Shown here in pieces: positions 49,222 to 50,857 of a stretch of 50,857 bases of DNA (within the stretch, counting starts at the first letter, position 1; every line of letters starts with the position of its first letter). The position numbers and the translations under genes were made by a program. This stretch comes from Methanobacteriota archaeon (lineage in GTDB: Archaea > Thermoplasmatota > E2 > JACPAO01 > JAHWKR01). The notes below the pieces were generated by a model that saw nothing but the letters and a program-made list of their open reading frames with translations, ran no database searches and was not told the origin of the DNA. The DNA lies in contig JAHWKR010000014.1 in the NCBI GenBank assembly GCA_019347805.1, positions 15,506 through 66,362 of the forward strand, given 5' to 3'.

Positions 49222-50544
49222 TCAACTAAGGAAGGCCGCACGGACATCCTGACCGGAACGGGTGCCACTCACCCATGCGGCCATGGCACCGTCCTGCCCC
49301 ACACCGAGTCCCATGTAGTCGCCGAGCGATGGCCAGTCGATGAAGCCGACCGGGTCGTTGGGGCCGATGGGCGTATCGCTCAGGCGTTGCGTCCGCTCGG
49401 TGCCATTGGCATCGCGGTGCCACCCGTAGATGACATTGGTGCTGTTCTCCTGCACCTCCAGCCAGGTGGCCCAGAGGCCTCCACGCGGATCCGCTGCAAC
49501 AGTGATCAGAGGTTCACCTTCTCCCTTCATCTCCGCAAGGACGTAACGCGAAAGTCCGCCGTCGCGGTATGTGACAAGCGTGACGCGGGGGAAACCGTCT
49601 TCGACGGGCTCTGCGATCGTGAAATGCACGCCGTTGGCGTCCGCCGCTATGTTCGGCCGCGAAATCGACTTAAGACCTCCCAGGTCCACCTGGGTCCAGG
49701 TGGCCCCGCCATCGTCAGAGCGCGACAGGTGCATCGGCTTCACGGCTTCACTGCCGGAGTAGTCACGGTAGACCATCCACATCGTCCCATCTGGCTCGAT
49801 GGCCGGTCGGGCGTTCATGAAGTCGCCTTCCTCCACCGTGACCGACGGTTCCCACGTGGTGCCGCCGTCCATGGATTGCGTAGCCAGCACGTCCGACGCA
49901 GAGGCACCATCCGGGTAGGAATACACTCGGGCCCAGCCGCCCAAAAGCCGCCCATCGGGCCCGACCGTCACGTGCTGTTGGTCGAAGTAAGGCATCTGTA
50001 TGGGCAGGCTCATCACACCCGGTTCCTCCGCGATGATCTGTCCATCGCCCCACGTCCGCCCTCCATCCGTCGAGGTCACCACGAAGATCTCGAACGACTT
50101 GAACGCCACCAAGGGTGTCCCTGCGACCATGCCGGTGGCGCCCCCACCGAAGAGCAAAAGCCTGTCCTCTTCGAGCCAGACGAGCCACGGGTCGCCATAG
50201 TTCGTGTAGCGCCTGGCGGGGTCGGTCGGCTCGAGTGCGTCTTGTAACCAGAACGTGTCGAAAGTCCGCCCCCCGTCCTCCGTCACGTGGACCTTGAAGC
50301 CGTCGCCGAGTCCACTTTCATCATCGCCGACGAACACCGCAGAGACGACGACGCCGCGCAGTGGGTCGGTGGGGTGCCGCGCGGCCACAGGTTCGAAGGC
50401 CCGATCGGGACCGGTGTCCGCCGCCAACTCGCACGGCGCGGGACACAATGGGCTGTCGGCTACGGTCGATTGCTCCGGATCGGTGGGACCGGTGCAGCCG
50501 GAGAAGAGGACACCTAGAAGCAGGACCAGGAACGCGCTCCGCAT
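49222..50544 (-). CDS. Sialidase/BNR-repeat lipoprotein
   Basis: A 440-residue protein with signal and lipobox (L-G-V-L-F-S-G-C). At least four Asp-box/BNR repeats are visible: T-E-D-G-G-R-T-F, S-T-D-G-G-R-T-W, S-M-D-G-G-T-T-W and S-D-D-G-G-A-T-W, the turns of a six-bladed propeller. The catalytic Arg triad of true sialidases cannot be confirmed, so a glycan-binding or structural propeller is equally possible. The ATG at 50544 is fixed by GTTTTATAC centred 26 nt upstream; the longer frame upstream is not a gene. Third lipoprotein of this region. Confidence 0.85.
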   Translation of the reverse strand: MRSAFLVLLLGVLFSGCTGPTDPEQSTVADSPLCPAPCELAADTGPDRAFEPVAARHPTDPLRGVVVSAVFVGDDESGLGDGFKVHVTEDGGRTFDTFWLQDALEPTDPARRYTNYGDPWLVWLEEDRLLLFGGGATGMVAGTPLVAFKSFEIFVVTSTDGGRTWGDGQIIAEEPGVMSLPIQMPYFDQQHVTVGPDGRLLGGWARVYSYPDGASASDVLATQSMDGGTTWEPSVTVEEGDFMNARPAIEPDGTMWMVYRDYSGSEAVKPMHLSRSDDGGATWTQVDLGGLKSISRPNIAADANGVHFTIAEPVEDGFPRVTLVTYRDGGLSRYVLAEMKGEGEPLITVAADPRGGLWATWLEVQENSTNVIYGWHRDANGTERTQRLSDTPIGPNDPVGFIDWPSLGDYMGLGVGQDGAMAAWVSGTRSGQDVRAAFLS

Positions 50545-50565
50545 GCGCCGCAAAGGAACAAATCC

Positions 50566-50574
50566 GTATAAAAC
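50566..50574 (-). promoter_or_regulatory. TATA box of the BNR-repeat gene (leaderless)
   Basis: GTTTTATAC on the minus strand, centred 26 nt before the ATG. Confidence 0.65.
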
Positions 50575-50781
50575 GGTGGCGCTCGTCTCATTCCGCTGGA
50601 AAGGGAAGCGGATTGCGACCGGACGGCGGGGTTCAGCCGCACGCGTCCGCGCACAGCGCGACACACTCGGGTCGGCTGGAGCGACTTGTCCGGCGGTACG
50701 TGTGGCGAGAACAGGCGTCTTCCCTACCGGAATCCATGTCGTCTTCGGCGGCTGAACGGCGACACTCGTGCCTACACCAAT

Positions 50782-50790
50782 GGTTTATCT
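50782..50790 (+). promoter_or_regulatory. TATA box of the gene entering at the right edge
   Basis: GGTTTATCT centred 26 nt before ATG 50812. The rest of the 50575-50781 interval shows no gene. Confidence 0.5.
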
Positions 50791-50811
50791 GAAATGCCTT
50801 GATGCGCGACC

Positions 50812-50857
50812 ATGGCGCGTTTCTTGTTCGTCTCCCTTGACGCGAGCCTCATCGGCG
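50812..50857 (+). CDS. 5' end of a gene cut by the window edge
   Basis: Fifteen codons from ATG 50812: M-A-R-F-L-F-V-S-L-D-A-S-L-I-G. A hydrophobic first strand followed by S-L-D looks like the start of a Rossmann or ATP-grasp enzyme. The TATA element at leaderless spacing supports a real start. The product cannot be named from this much. Confidence 0.5.
   Translation, partial: MARFLFVSLDASLIG

Overview
The window comes from a GC-rich archaeon. Seven starts have an AT-rich box centred 25-28 nt upstream (leaderless style), while genes inside operons have GGAGG-type ribosome sites. PurP, archaeal type IV pilus proteins (secretion ATPase, two FlaJ/TadC-like proteins, class III-type pilins), a haloarchaeal-style set of lipoproteins and archaeal CARF-HTH regulators all point the same way. 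Folate-dependent purine enzymes next to PurP, and an E1/E2 2-oxoacid dehydrogenase operon, fit an uncultured high-GC member of the Thermoplasmatota/Halobacteriota side. That placement is inference; no marker here settles the phylum.

Layout. 1-1900: a crotonase with a duplicated 3' end, then a secreted protein. 2015-6034 (+): an operon of two CARF-HTH regulators, an anchored secreted protein, an unknown soluble protein and 5-formyl-THF cyclo-ligase. Two of these genes can only start at CTG. 6027-7190 (-): purP. 7335-12476 (-): four tandem paralogous polytopic membrane proteins plus a 57-residue one-helix relative, each full copy ending in a short TerB-like helical tail. This is the best candidate for an undescribed system. 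12651-12884 (-): a ribbon-helix-helix regulator. 13148-14461 (+): hisS, then tRNA-Ser(GCU) on the other strand. 21703-14592 (-): purH-purN-folC-pabB-pabC-folP, a folate and one-carbon purine operon.

37145-21769 (-): a type IV pilus-like locus with a small leader gene, two pilins, an ATPase with long acidic tails, two membrane platform proteins, a 1683-residue pilin-like protein carrying FG-GAP-type repeats, and another pilin-like protein. 37364-41811 (+): lipA and 2-oxoacid dehydrogenase E1alpha, E1beta and E2, without E3. 41938-50544: mostly single genes, namely three lipoproteins (CocE/S15 hydrolase, serine beta-lactamase-like protein, BNR-repeat sialidase-like protein), membrane proteins, a C2H2 zinc finger and a SufS-like cysteine desulfurase. 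The right edge cuts a new + strand gene.

How they connect: 5-FCL, folP/pabB/pabC/folC, purN and purH show that this organism makes tetrahydrofolate and uses it in purine synthesis. PurP supplies a formate/ATP-dependent alternative for the same AICAR formylation. LipA can supply lipoyl groups to the E2 encoded beside it. No CRISPR array, cas effector, insertion sequence or phage gene was seen.
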